A program made the position numbers and the translations under genes. DNA of 64,000 bases from Haloterrigena salifodinae (GTDB lineage: Archaea > Halobacteriota > Halobacteria > Halobacteriales > Natrialbaceae): NCBI RefSeq assembly GCF_003977755.1, contig NZ_RQWN01000006.1, positions 62,001-126,000 of the forward strand. The letters run 5' to 3'. This document shows, in pieces, positions 55,130 through 63,851 of the stretch (positions within the stretch are counted from its first letter, which is position 1; the number at the start of each line of letters is the position of its first letter). The notes below the pieces were generated by a model. The model made no database searches. It was not told the origin of the DNA and saw only the letters and a list, made by a program, of their open reading frames with translations.

Positions 55130-57328
55130 TCAGTCACGATCGCAGTCCTCGGTCAGCCGAACCAACGAGTACGGCGGAAGCGATACCGTGACGGTCCCGT
55201 CGGCGACCGCCGCGCTGTCGGTCGTCGGCACGATTTTCTCGGGCTCCTCGAGCGTGTTCGTGTCGTACATCGTCTCCGCCGAGAGCCGATCGACCGTCAC
55301 CTCGTCGAGCGATTCCAGCGGGCCGCCCGAGACCGTCACCTCGATGGTGTCCACCCCCGCATCACGGTGGACGAGCACGACAGCGAGATCGTGTTCCTCG
55401 GCGTCGGTCACCGCCATCGCGTCGATCGCGGGTTCGTCGGTCACGGGCTCGAGTTCACCGAACCACTGGCTCGTCTCCGTCCCCCACGCGGTTTCGGTCG
55501 AGAAGGTGTGAGACGTGACGTCGACGCCAATCGGAGTGCCGCCGACAAGTCCTGACTCGAGTTGCTGGCCGTAGTAACAGGGATCGGCCCACACTCGCCC
55601 CTGGGACTTCCGGAGGCCGCCGCCGTGGTTCCCGACGCCGGAGTGGGTCACCATGTCGACGGTCCCGCTCCGGATGCACTCGTGGATGATCGTAGCGTCG
55701 AAGACGGCCTCGGTGACGCTCTTGTTCGTCGGGAGCGTCTCTCGGCTCAACCGCTGGTCCGCGCTCTCCTCGTCTGCCGGCTCACCTTCGTCCGTCTCGT
55801 CGTCCTCGGGCTCGTCGAAGCGAGTGAACAGCTGCAGTTCCGTGATCGCCTGCCGGACGTCCTCGAGACCGGCGTCTCGGCAGTCGGTGGCGACCGCCTC
55901 GTACTCCTCTCGGAGTTGGCTCGCGAAGCCCGAGTGCGCGTTGAACAGTTCGACCGGGTCGGTCTCCGGATCGGCGTGGCACTCGAGGAGGACGTGGTCG
56001 GTGAGCCAGTCGTCGGACTCGAGTTGCTCGTAGAGCGGCTCGTTCCAGTCGGTGTGGCGGTTCCCGCAGGCCATCACCTCGATCGAGTCGTCGACGGCCT
56101 CCATCGCCGCCTTGAACCGGCGGAACCGGTCGGCGTTGCCCGTCGGCGTCGTCCAGCCGATCTGCCACGAGCCGTAGAGCTCGTTGCCGATCTCCCAGTA
56201 GGTTACGTCGTACGGTTCGGGATGACCGTGTTCGGCCCGCAGCGCGCCCATCTCGGTGTCGGTCGAGCCGTTGCAGTACTCCACCCACCGCGCCGCCTCC
56301 TCGGCCGTCCCGCTGCCGGCGTTCACGCAGATCATCGGCTCGCAGCCGACCGCCTCGCAGAGCGCGACGAACTCGTCGGTGCCGAAGAGGTTCGTCTCGA
56401 GGGCGTCCCACGCCGGATTCGGCTCGGTCGGCCGCTCCTCGATCGGGCCGACGCCGTCCCGCCAGTGGTAGCCCGAGACGAAGTTGCCGCCGGGCCACCG
56501 GAGCACGGAGAGGTTCAGGTCGGCGAGCAGGTCGACGATTTCGGGGTCGGCCGTGGCGACGTGGTCGTCGGGGTAACAGCAGACCCGGTCGACGACGATG
56601 TTCGCGTCATCAACCTCGGTAGTCACACTGAATCCGAACAGTCGCTCCGACTCCTCGAGGTCCGCCTGCGGTAGTTCCAGCGAGAAGTCAACGGTTCGGT
56701 CGTCGGTTCGAGCGGTCACGCTGGTTTCCGCAAGTACAGACTCGAGCGTTCCGTCGTCGGGATCGACGTCGTGGACCGCGAGCCGGACCGACGTCTCCGC
56801 GGCGGCGCGAAGCGTTACCGTGCCCTCGAAGGCGTTCGTGCGGTGGACCGGTAGGTGACACCATTGCGCGAGTCCAGTGTAATCGTCCGTCGACTCGGTC
56901 TCGAACCGCTGTGCGCGATCGTCGGCCGTTCCGACGTCGGGGCTCGTCCGGACCGCGTCCGGATTCCCGTACGGAAACCACCACAGCGCCGTCCCGTCGC
57001 GATAGGCCGTTCGGAGCCGCTCCGCGTCCGGAATCCCGTGCGTCTCGGCGTACGTGTCGATCCGATCGTCGATCTCGTCGGGATCGAAGGCGGCGCTGTT
57101 GCCGCCGTCCGGACCGTACTGCTGGCTCCCGAACTTCCAGGAGCCGAATGTAGGATTGTACAGGGCCTGTGCCTCCAGGACGTTCGTCACGTTTCGAGGC
57201 GTGTAGAGGTGTTCGCCGAACTTCGAGTAGAGTTCGGGGTTCACCGTCTCCCCCTGCCGCGAGGGGTCGAGACGAACGGCCGCCCGCGATTCGCAGTCGT
57301 CGCTGGTGTGCGTAAAGAGAGCTGTCAT
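55130..57328 (-). CDS. GH51-type alpha-L-arabinofuranosidase, large cytosolic form
   Basis: Predicted enzyme of 732 residues, longer than the 502-residue cytosolic GH51. A beta-rich carbohydrate-binding-like region (about 120-250) precedes the barrel, as in the exported GH51 at 10816. Acid/base Glu383 is in IGNELYG and the likely nucleophile Glu497 in AITELQLF. A very acidic insertion (DEPEDDETDEGEPADEES) follows the nucleophile. There is no signal peptide, so I infer a cytosolic role. The ATG at 57328 was chosen; a longer reading to 57463 has no family support. Confidence 0.8.
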   Translation of the reverse strand: MTALFTHTSDDCESRAAVRLDPSRQGETVNPELYSKFGEHLYTPRNVTNVLEAQALYNPTFGSWKFGSQQYGPDGGNSAAFDPDEIDDRIDTYAETHGIPDAERLRTAYRDGTALWWFPYGNPDAVRTSPDVGTADDRAQRFETESTDDYTGLAQWCHLPVHRTNAFEGTVTLRAAAETSVRLAVHDVDPDDGTLESVLAETSVTARTDDRTVDFSLELPQADLEESERLFGFSVTTEVDDANIVVDRVCCYPDDHVATADPEIVDLLADLNLSVLRWPGGNFVSGYHWRDGVGPIEERPTEPNPAWDALETNLFGTDEFVALCEAVGCEPMICVNAGSGTAEEAARWVEYCNGSTDTEMGALRAEHGHPEPYDVTYWEIGNELYGSWQIGWTTPTGNADRFRRFKAAMEAVDDSIEVMACGNRHTDWNEPLYEQLESDDWLTDHVLLECHADPETDPVELFNAHSGFASQLREEYEAVATDCRDAGLEDVRQAITELQLFTRFDEPEDDETDEGEPADEESADQRLSRETLPTNKSVTEAVFDATIIHECIRSGTVDMVTHSGVGNHGGGLRKSQGRVWADPCYYGQQLESGLVGGTPIGVDVTSHTFSTETAWGTETSQWFGELEPVTDEPAIDAMAVTDAEEHDLAVVLVHRDAGVDTIEVTVSGGPLESLDEVTVDRLSAETMYDTNTLEEPEKIVPTTDSAAVADGTVTVSLPPYSLVRLTEDCDRD

Positions 57329-57851
57329 GGTCGTCGACACGATATCGTTCCGTGCGTGTGATAAACGTGGGGTTGGCTGCCGGAGGACGCTCGGTATCGA
57401 CGGACCTATTTCGCGGCGCATCCTCGATCCGAGCCCTCTCAACCGTGATCGCGATTCAATCAACCGCGCGTAGGCGCCGCGTTTGGGACCGAGTACGCGA
57501 CGGAGCGACAGCGACGATCCTCGGTCCCACGAAAGTTGTTCTGTAATACTAAACCAAATTCTGTTTTCGAGGGTAAATATACGGATCGGAAGTTAGAGAT
57601 CTGCAATCATATTCCGATAGAGAATATACATAACATTAGTTAAGGCAGGTTAGGCGAGAATATTCCAACCGTATTAGCATATATCGTAATAATTCACCAT
57701 ACTACATTCGATCACGCATAGAGAATTTGATTTAATCGTACGGAACAGTATAGCTGCACGGCTCGAGGATGTCGTCAGTCGAGAACGTCGGGGTCGCTCG
57801 ATCGAACAGACCGACGAACCACGCGACCGAGTTGGGTTCCGCGCGAGCCGT
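57329..57851. other. AT-rich intergenic region upstream of the large GH51
   Basis: About 520 bases without a supported gene. From 57540 to 57760 the sequence is strongly AT-rich. It contains the third copy of the ATAGAGAA-N13-TACGGAAC motif. No clear TATA box directly before 57328 was seen. Confidence 0.5.
57717..57747 (+). promoter_or_regulatory. Tandem motif copy 3 (ATAGAGAA-N13-TACGGAAC)
   Basis: ATAGAGAA (57718-57725) and TACGGAAC (57739-57746) are spaced exactly as in the two copies beside xacR and GH127. It lies about 390 bases upstream of the GH51 start, on the opposite strand. Confidence 0.5.
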
Positions 57852-59552
57852 TCAGAACTCCAGTTCGGAGTCGTAGTCGGCGAACGCCGCGGCCGTCGGC
57901 TCGTCCGGATCGACACGCACGTCGATCAGTTCGGGGCCGTCGGTCCGCGCGAGTGCGGCATCGACGGCGTCCTCGAGTCCCGAGAGCGTCTGCACCGTTT
58001 GGCCCCGACAGCCGAATCCCTCGGCAATTGCGGCGAAATCGGGCGAAGACCACTCGAATCGGTGGCCTTCGGCGTACTGGTCGATGGCGGGCGACTTGCT
58101 GATGATCCCGTAGTCCTCGTTGTTGAAGAGGATCGTGAGCACGTCCAGATCGTACGCCGCGGCCGTATGGAGTTCCTGCAGACACATCATGGCCCCGCCG
58201 TCGCCCGTCAACGCGACGACCGGCCGTTCCGGTCTGGCGAGTTTCGCGCCGATCGCGGCCGGGATCCCAACGCCCATCCCCGCCCAGGAGCCCGAGGTGA
58301 CGTAGGCCTCCGGCTCGTCCGCTTCGAAGGTCTGCTTTGCCCAGAGCCGGAAGCCGCCGATATCCGTCGTCACGACGGTCTCGCGGGGTAACACCTCGCG
58401 CAGGGTCCGGAGCGCACCCGCCGTCGCGATCGGCACGTCGTCCTCGAGCAGGCCGCGGTCCTCGAGTCGGTCGTCGTACTCCGCGCGGACGCGTCGGCCG
58501 ACGGCCGCCCCGTCCCACGCACCGTCGGGTCGCTTTCGGGATCCCAAGCTGTTTCGAAGCCGATCGACCGCGCTGCCGATGTCGTCGACGATCGCCACGT
58601 CCGATTCGTAGGCAACGTCGATCCGGCTCGAGTCGAGGGTGACGTGGACGAGCGTCTCGCCCATGGGTAGCGACCAGTCGGCGGTCACCACCCCGTCGAA
58701 CCGAGCGCCGAGCGCGAGCACGACGTCGGCGGCCTCGAGCGCGCGTATCGCTCCCGCCGGGAGGTGACTGCTCGTCACGCCGAGCCAACGCGGATCGTCC
58801 TCCGGGAAGACGCCCTTGCCCTTGTAGGAGGCGACGACCGCGGCGTCGAGCGTTTCGACGAGGGTGCGGATCGACTCCGGGTCGCCCGTTCGGCGGGCAC
58901 CGACGCCGAGGTAGACGACCGGTCGCTCGGCGTCGGCGAGCAGTCGCCGTGCGGTCTCGTACTCCGCGTCGCCGTCGAACCGGCTCGTCGGCGGATCGAT
59001 CGTCACCGGCGGCGAGCGGAACTCGGCGTCGAGGAGCGGCTTCGGGACGCCGAGCCGGACCGGACCGCACGGCGGCGTCAGCGCGGTCTCGATCCCCGAA
59101 CGGACCGCGCGGTGGAACTCGGTCGGGCGCTCGATGGCGTAGTTCTCCTTGACGACGTTGTCGAACGTGTCGGGTTCTATCTCGTGGATCGGTCCCTTCC
59201 CGCGGTCCGCAGGATCGGCGTCCGCGGCGATGTGGATCAGGGGAACGCGGTCGTCGAGCGCGTTCTTCAGCCCGTGCATCGCGTTCGTATCGCCGGGGCC
59301 GGGGACGGTCAGCGTCGCGGCGACGTCGCCGCCGGCCTCGTAGTGTCCCCACGCGACGTGGGGAATCGCGGTCTCGTGGCGGGCCATCACGTACCGGATG
59401 TCGTCGCGCCGGTCGACGGTTCGATCCAGCGGCAGCGTCTGCGTTCCGGGAAGTCCAACGAGGAGGTCGATCCCGGCGTCGACCAGCGCGTCGTAGAGCT
59501 GTTCGCTACCGGCCGCGGTTGGCGGGCCGCCCTCGGGGTCTGTCGGCGTCAT
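57852..59552 (-). CDS. Thiamine-diphosphate-dependent enzyme, acetolactate synthase-like
   Basis: Predicted ThDP enzyme of 566 residues with the three-domain layout of acetolactate synthase, oxalyl-CoA decarboxylase and related decarboxylases. The N-terminal catalytic Glu is in ARHETAIPHVAWG; the ThDP/metal motif is GDGGAMMC with NNEDYG about 30 residues later. It starts with an alanine-glycine-rich acidic leader and no signal. It sits between GH51 and a CBM9-like gene. Its substrate is not clear; a 2-oxo acid from sugar breakdown is possible. Confidence 0.75.
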   Translation of the reverse strand: MTPTDPEGGPPTAAGSEQLYDALVDAGIDLLVGLPGTQTLPLDRTVDRRDDIRYVMARHETAIPHVAWGHYEAGGDVAATLTVPGPGDTNAMHGLKNALDDRVPLIHIAADADPADRGKGPIHEIEPDTFDNVVKENYAIERPTEFHRAVRSGIETALTPPCGPVRLGVPKPLLDAEFRSPPVTIDPPTSRFDGDAEYETARRLLADAERPVVYLGVGARRTGDPESIRTLVETLDAAVVASYKGKGVFPEDDPRWLGVTSSHLPAGAIRALEAADVVLALGARFDGVVTADWSLPMGETLVHVTLDSSRIDVAYESDVAIVDDIGSAVDRLRNSLGSRKRPDGAWDGAAVGRRVRAEYDDRLEDRGLLEDDVPIATAGALRTLREVLPRETVVTTDIGGFRLWAKQTFEADEPEAYVTSGSWAGMGVGIPAAIGAKLARPERPVVALTGDGGAMMCLQELHTAAAYDLDVLTILFNNEDYGIISKSPAIDQYAEGHRFEWSSPDFAAIAEGFGCRGQTVQTLSGLEDAVDAALARTDGPELIDVRVDPDEPTAAAFADYDSELEF

Positions 59553-59634
59553 TGCGTGCGACTACGGCGGTGCAGCGGCATAAATGCTGTCGGTCGTTCA
59601 CAACCGCAGCGGTGCGCTCGAGCCATCGACGCCG

Positions 59635-60306
59635 CTACTCGAATCGAATCCGACCGAAGTACTCCGGCGAGTGGTAGTCCGGCTCCGGTTTTTCGATCGG
59701 GTTCCACGTCGCCTTCTGTGCGGTCGGGACGCCGCTCCGGTAGAAGTTTCCGCGCCACTCCGTCCCCGAAGTCGGCGCGAGGGTCACGCCAGTGAGCGCC
59801 TCGAGCGCGTCGAAGGGGAGCGCGGCGGCGAGCCACCACTCCTCGTCGTCCGGGTGGGGATCTTTCGTCGGGCCGGGAACGGACGTCTCCACGTCGACGG
59901 TCGCGGCAACGTCGCTCGAGACGAGGTCGCGGCCGATTCCGCGCGCTTCCCAGTCGCGCTCCTGCCAGGCGAGTTTGAACTGGCCGCAGCAGTTGGGCTC
60001 GAAGTTGAAGTACCGCGAATCATCGTCCGGGGTCGGATCGGCGAAGAACTCGACCGAACTGTCCCGGTAGGTCGGGCCGTTGAGTTCGGTCACCGAGGCG
60101 GCGATGTCGGTGTCCTCGGCGTGATACTGCAGATAGATCGCTCGATCGTCGTAGAGAGCCCGCCCCGTCGTGAGCGGTTTCGGCCCGCCGTCGTGCCAAG
60201 AGAATTCGTCGATTCGGAACGCGACCGCGTCCGCCCAAGGCGTCCCGGAAACCGTTCCAGCAAGGGGAACGTCGACTGTCGTTCGATTGACCGTGTACTC
60301 CCTCAT
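59635..60306 (-). CDS. CBM9-like (DOMON-type) sugar-binding-domain protein
   Basis: Predicted single beta-sandwich domain of 223 residues. The pattern (ALYDDRAIYLQYHAEDTDI, SSVEFFADP, WWLAAALPFDAL, WRGNFYRSG) matches carbohydrate-binding family 9-like domains, here without any enzyme or signal peptide. It ends 82 bases before the TPP gene on the same strand. A cytosolic sugar-binding domain alone is unusual; its role is unknown. Confidence 0.6.
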   Translation of the reverse strand: MREYTVNRTTVDVPLAGTVSGTPWADAVAFRIDEFSWHDGGPKPLTTGRALYDDRAIYLQYHAEDTDIAASVTELNGPTYRDSSVEFFADPTPDDDSRYFNFEPNCCGQFKLAWQERDWEARGIGRDLVSSDVAATVDVETSVPGPTKDPHPDDEEWWLAAALPFDALEALTGVTLAPTSGTEWRGNFYRSGVPTAQKATWNPIEKPEPDYHSPEYFGRIRFE

Positions 60307-61190
60307 GTACGGTCACCTTTGACCGATTCGGTGATAAATACGTGCGATCGTCCCCGCGCAACGGCGCTCGACACATCCCTACCGAGACCCATCGAACCAA
60401 TCAGGTAGACGAAACGAGTGCGGAGCGGCCTCGAGACCGCCGTCGGATGAGCATCAACGCGCTGGTGGTCGGCGATAACGAATTCGAGTTCCACGAGTTC
60501 CAACCGTTCATCGCGTCGGTCGAATCGCTATTAGCCTCGGTGGACCATTTCGGGCCCGTTCGCATCAGTTTCTTCGCCCGATTCGACGTCGTCGGATAGT
60601 TCTCGACGAGTTACCGGGGAGAGTCGTTACGAACCGGGGTCGTGATGGGTTCTCACACCGGGAACAATTACATTCGTACCGTTGTCAAAAATAGAGGTAG
60701 GAATATGCGAGTTAGTATCAAACGACCCGAATCGAGGTCGAATCGAGCTCTTGTGTGAAATTCCTCGACGGCTATACGCGCGGTAACTGCACGAAGAGCT
60801 CCTAATACTAATGATTCCCGATACGCGAATCCAAGTTGCCGAAGACGCTGTCTCGAATCAGAAGTGATGACCATCGAAGCATAGAACTCGTCGGCTCGAG
60901 ACGGCAGCTACCGACCAGTTCTGCGGATACGTCGCCGGAGACGAGGAATAGGGGCTCTCTTCGGCGGCGACCGTTGGTCGTGCGGCCATCATCGTGTAAA
61001 TCCGGATGGAACTGGACGTGTCAATCGCGACAAATTTGTTCCCTTCTACGGAACTAACTACTGATGATCGACCCGAATGCCGTAGAAACGACTCGTACTC
61101 GTCCCGTGAACGACCTTGCTAGTTGTAAAATGGTGGCACTTGGAAATGCGGTACTACCGACCGCTGTTCGCTTCGGGGATCGCTCTCGAC
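60307..61190. other. Intergenic region with a possible ThuA fragment
   Basis: Nearly 900 bases. Apart from a possible gene remnant at 60447-60599 I see no gene. The stretch 60660-61100 is AT-richer than the genes. One TACGGAAC word occurs at 61048, but without the ATAGAGAA partner at the proper distance. Confidence 0.45.
60447..60599 (+). pseudogene. Possible remnant of a ThuA-like gene (N-terminal fragment)
   Basis: The 50-codon frame starts MSINALVVGDNEFEFHEF, which resembles the N-terminus of ThuA-like (class I glutamine amidotransferase-fold) proteins common in haloarchaeal sugar clusters (ALVVG, FxFHxF). The reading stops after 50 residues where such proteins have some 230. No continuation in another frame was recognised. 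It could also be a chance resemblance. Confidence 0.3.
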
Positions 61191-62129
61191 TCAGTCGATG
61201 AGGGATTCGATGTCGTCCTCGAGTTGGTTGTACAGCCGTTTGGCCTTCCGCTCCTCTTCGGGCCGGAGCGTGCGGATCGGTTCGCGGACGTTGCCGCCGT
61301 GGAGACCGGCGAGTTCGAGCCCCTTCTTGACCGCCGAGACGCTGATCGCGCCGGCGATTGCGTTATCCTGCCCGGTTTCGTCCCGGAAGTTCTGGTAGGG
61401 CAGGCAGATATTCCGGAGTTCGCAGGCGCGCTCCCAGTCGCCCTCGGAGAGCGCGTCGAACAGTTCGAGTCCGATCTCCGGGCGGAAGTTGCTGACGCCC
61501 GCGGAGAAGCCCTCGGCGCCCTCCGCCCAGTACGAGACGGCGTAGGGTTCCGCGAGACCGTCGACCCAGACGACGTCGTCGGCACCGGCCTCGACGGCCG
61601 CGCCGAGCTTGACCGGATCCTTCAGCGCGTACTTGATCCCGACGACGCCGTCGACGCGGGTGAGGCTGGTGAGGTAGTCGACGGACGGATCGAAGCCACG
61701 GACGTAGGGAACGAGCGGCGCCTCAGTCGACGAGGCGAGGTTACGATAGTACTCCAGCAGTCCCTGTTCGTGGAGATAGGTGTGGTCCGGCGGCATGATC
61801 ATCATCGCGTCGACGTCAATGCGATCGTACGCCTGAATCAGCTCCGTGGCGTTGTGCGTGCTGCCGCCGACGCCCGCGAGGACGCAAGCGTCCGACGGGA
61901 GCGCGTTGACGCTCGCCTCAGCGACATCGACGCGCTCGCTCGCCGACAGCGAGTGATACTCGCTGATGTTCGCGGTCGCCAGAAACGTCCGTATCCCCTC
62001 GCCGTACAGCTCCTGTGCGTTTTCCGCGATTTTCTCGTGTTCGATCTCGAGGTCGTCGTCAAACGGGGTCAACAGACCGACAGCAACGCCACGGAGACGG
62101 CTCCGTACCTGCTCGGCTGGCAATGACAT
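61191..62129 (-). CDS. KDG aldolase-like / dihydrodipicolinate synthase-family lyase
   Basis: Predicted class I lyase of 312 residues with a TIM barrel. The Schiff-base Lys166 is in VVGIKYALKDP, and the GVGGSTHNATELIQ segment and the YLPYVRG-like strand (LVPYVRGFDP) match the family. Haloarchaeal 2-keto-3-deoxygluconate aldolase belongs here, so cleavage of 2-keto-3-deoxy sugar acids is likely. The start at 62129 has a TATA-like ATTTATATTA about 25 bases upstream. It is divergent from the altronate dehydratase genes, which would supply KDG. Confidence 0.75.
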   Translation of the reverse strand: MSLPAEQVRSRLRGVAVGLLTPFDDDLEIEHEKIAENAQELYGEGIRTFLATANISEYHSLSASERVDVAEASVNALPSDACVLAGVGGSTHNATELIQAYDRIDVDAMMIMPPDHTYLHEQGLLEYYRNLASSTEAPLVPYVRGFDPSVDYLTSLTRVDGVVGIKYALKDPVKLGAAVEAGADDVVWVDGLAEPYAVSYWAEGAEGFSAGVSNFRPEIGLELFDALSEGDWERACELRNICLPYQNFRDETGQDNAIAGAISVSAVKKGLELAGLHGGNVREPIRTLRPEEERKAKRLYNQLEDDIESLID

Positions 62130-62346
62130 AGAATTTCGATGTATCGCGAATAATATAAATCCATCGCCTAAAGCCGATCTTTCGCGACTGGGTTCGGTCG
62201 AGGAGCGGAACGAACCGTCACAGCGCCCTCGAAATCGCCGATTGCTCGGCGACGAACAATAGCCGTCAGCCTCTCGGAGCGGGCACCGAGACGGATCGTC
62301 GGACGCTCGGCAGAAGAATAATGCCGATTCCGCTTGAAGAACGCGT

Positions 62347-63534
62347 ATGGAAACGTTTTCCGGGTACAGACGCGACGACGGACGGATCGGCGTCCGCAAC
62401 CGGGTCGCCGTTCTGCCGACGTCGGTCGCGGCGAGCGCGGTCGCCGATCGGATCGCAACCGACGGCGGACCGCGCGTGACGGCGACGCCCCACCAGATGG
62501 GAACCGAGCAGCCGGAACCGGCTCGCAGACGCACCGAACGAGTGCTCGCCGGAATCGGCCGCAACCCGAACGTCGGCGGCGCGCTCGCGGTCGAACTGGG
62601 AACCGAGGCCGCCGACGCGTCGGCGATCGCCGACGAGATCGTAGCGGACGACACGCCGGTCGAGACACTGTCGATTCGCGACGCCGGCGGCACGCGCGGG
62701 GCCGTCGAACGCGGCCGCGAGGCCATCGACTCGCTCCTCGAGGAGGCGGCGCGCGCTCGCTTCGAGAGCGCGGACGCGAGCGAACTCGTCTTCGGCGTCG
62801 AGTGCGGCGGCAGCGACGCTACGAGCGGGATCGCAGCCAATCCCGCGGTGGGAAACGCCTGCGACCGGCTCGTCGAGGCCGGCGGGACGAGTTGCTTCAG
62901 CGAGACGCCGGAGTTCATCGGCGCCGAGCACGTCCTCGCGGAGCGTTGCGTCGACGAATCGGTCCGCGAGCGACTCCTAGAGTGCGTCGACAGGCGCGAG
63001 TCCGTCGCCGACCTGATGGGCGTCGACCTCAGGGGAACCCAGCCCACGCCGGGCAATCAAGAGGGCGGACTGACGACAATCGAGGAGAAGAGCCTGGGCG
63101 CCATCGCGAAGGGCGGCACGGCGCCGATCCGCGACGTTGTTGACTACGCGGATCCGCTCCCGGTCGGCGGCGGGCTGGTCGTGATGGACACGCCCGGCTA
63201 CGACGTCGAGAGCGTCGTCGGCAAGGTCGCCGGCGGCGCGCAGGTGATCGCCTTCACCACCGGCCGCGGCAGCACGACCGGGAACCCGATCGCGCCGGTG
63301 ATCAAGGTCACCGGCAACCCCCAGACGGCCGAGCGCATGGCGAACAACATGGACGTCGACGCCAGCACGGTCTTGGACGGCGAGTCGGTCGAGGCCGTCG
63401 GCGAGCGCGTCTACGAGACGCTGCTGTCGGTCGCCGACGGCGACCGAACCGAAGCGGAGCGTCGCGGGATGGCCGAGTTCGCGATCAACGAACTCCAGCC
63501 GCGGGAGCTGGCGTCGCTGGGTGATCCGACGTGA
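62347..63534 (+). CDS. uxaA: UxaA-family altronate dehydratase, C-terminal domain protein
   Basis: Predicted dehydratase subunit of 395 residues that corresponds to the large C-terminal domain of UxaA/GarD: IGVRNRVAVLPTSV, FGVECGGSDATSG, CFSETPEFIGAE and DTPGYDVESV are recognisable. Full-length bacterial UxaA has an additional N-terminal SAF domain, here encoded by the next gene. Stop and start overlap in GTGA, so the two are translationally coupled. Confidence 0.82.
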   Translation: METFSGYRRDDGRIGVRNRVAVLPTSVAASAVADRIATDGGPRVTATPHQMGTEQPEPARRRTERVLAGIGRNPNVGGALAVELGTEAADASAIADEIVADDTPVETLSIRDAGGTRGAVERGREAIDSLLEEAARARFESADASELVFGVECGGSDATSGIAANPAVGNACDRLVEAGGTSCFSETPEFIGAEHVLAERCVDESVRERLLECVDRRESVADLMGVDLRGTQPTPGNQEGGLTTIEEKSLGAIAKGGTAPIRDVVDYADPLPVGGGLVVMDTPGYDVESVVGKVAGGAQVIAFTTGRGSTTGNPIAPVIKVTGNPQTAERMANNMDVDASTVLDGESVEAVGERVYETLLSVADGDRTEAERRGMAEFAINELQPRELASLGDPT

Positions 63535-63851
63535 AGGGGATCGTACTCGACGAGGCGGCGGTGCTGCTGGCCGACGGCGACACCGTGGCGACGGCGATCG
63601 CCGACCTCGAGGCCGGCCGCGCCATCGAAACCGAGGACTTGCCGGGCGATCGAACGGTCCTCGAGGTCGCCGAACCGATCGCGTTCGGCCACAAGCTCGC
63701 CGTGACGGCGATCAACGCCGGCGAGCCGATCGCCAAGTACGGCGAGGTCATCGGCAGCGCCACCGAGCGGATCGAGCCGGGCGAGTGGGTGCACACCCAC
63801 AACTGCGAGAGCAACCGCGGCCGCGGCGATCTGGCGGAGGGGTCGGCGTGA
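63531..63851 (+). CDS. uxaA: UxaA-family altronate dehydratase, SAF domain subunit
   Basis: Predicted 106-residue protein that matches the N-terminal SAF domain of UxaA: DGDTVATAIADLEAG, IAFGHKLAVTAINAGEPIAKYGEVIGSAT and the C-terminal WVHTHNCES with its conserved His. It starts at a GTG that overlaps the upstream stop and its own stop overlaps the next GTG. In bacteria this domain is joined to the C-terminal one. Confidence 0.85.
   Translation: MKGIVLDEAAVLLADGDTVATAIADLEAGRAIETEDLPGDRTVLEVAEPIAFGHKLAVTAINAGEPIAKYGEVIGSATERIEPGEWVHTHNCESNRGRGDLAEGSA

Noticed and set aside
60668-60874. 68-codon frame on the - strand
   Set aside because: No family resemblance, and no promoter; probably chance in an AT-richer gap.
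61048-61055. TACGGAAC word in the 60307-61190 gap as a fourth motif copy
   Set aside because: The sequence at the partner position matches ATAGAGAA at only about half of the bases.
62130-63056. N-terminal extension of the aldolase frame to 63056
   Set aside because: The extra residues are antisense to the uxaA gene, contain no family sequence, and the TATA box near 62154 places the start at 62129.
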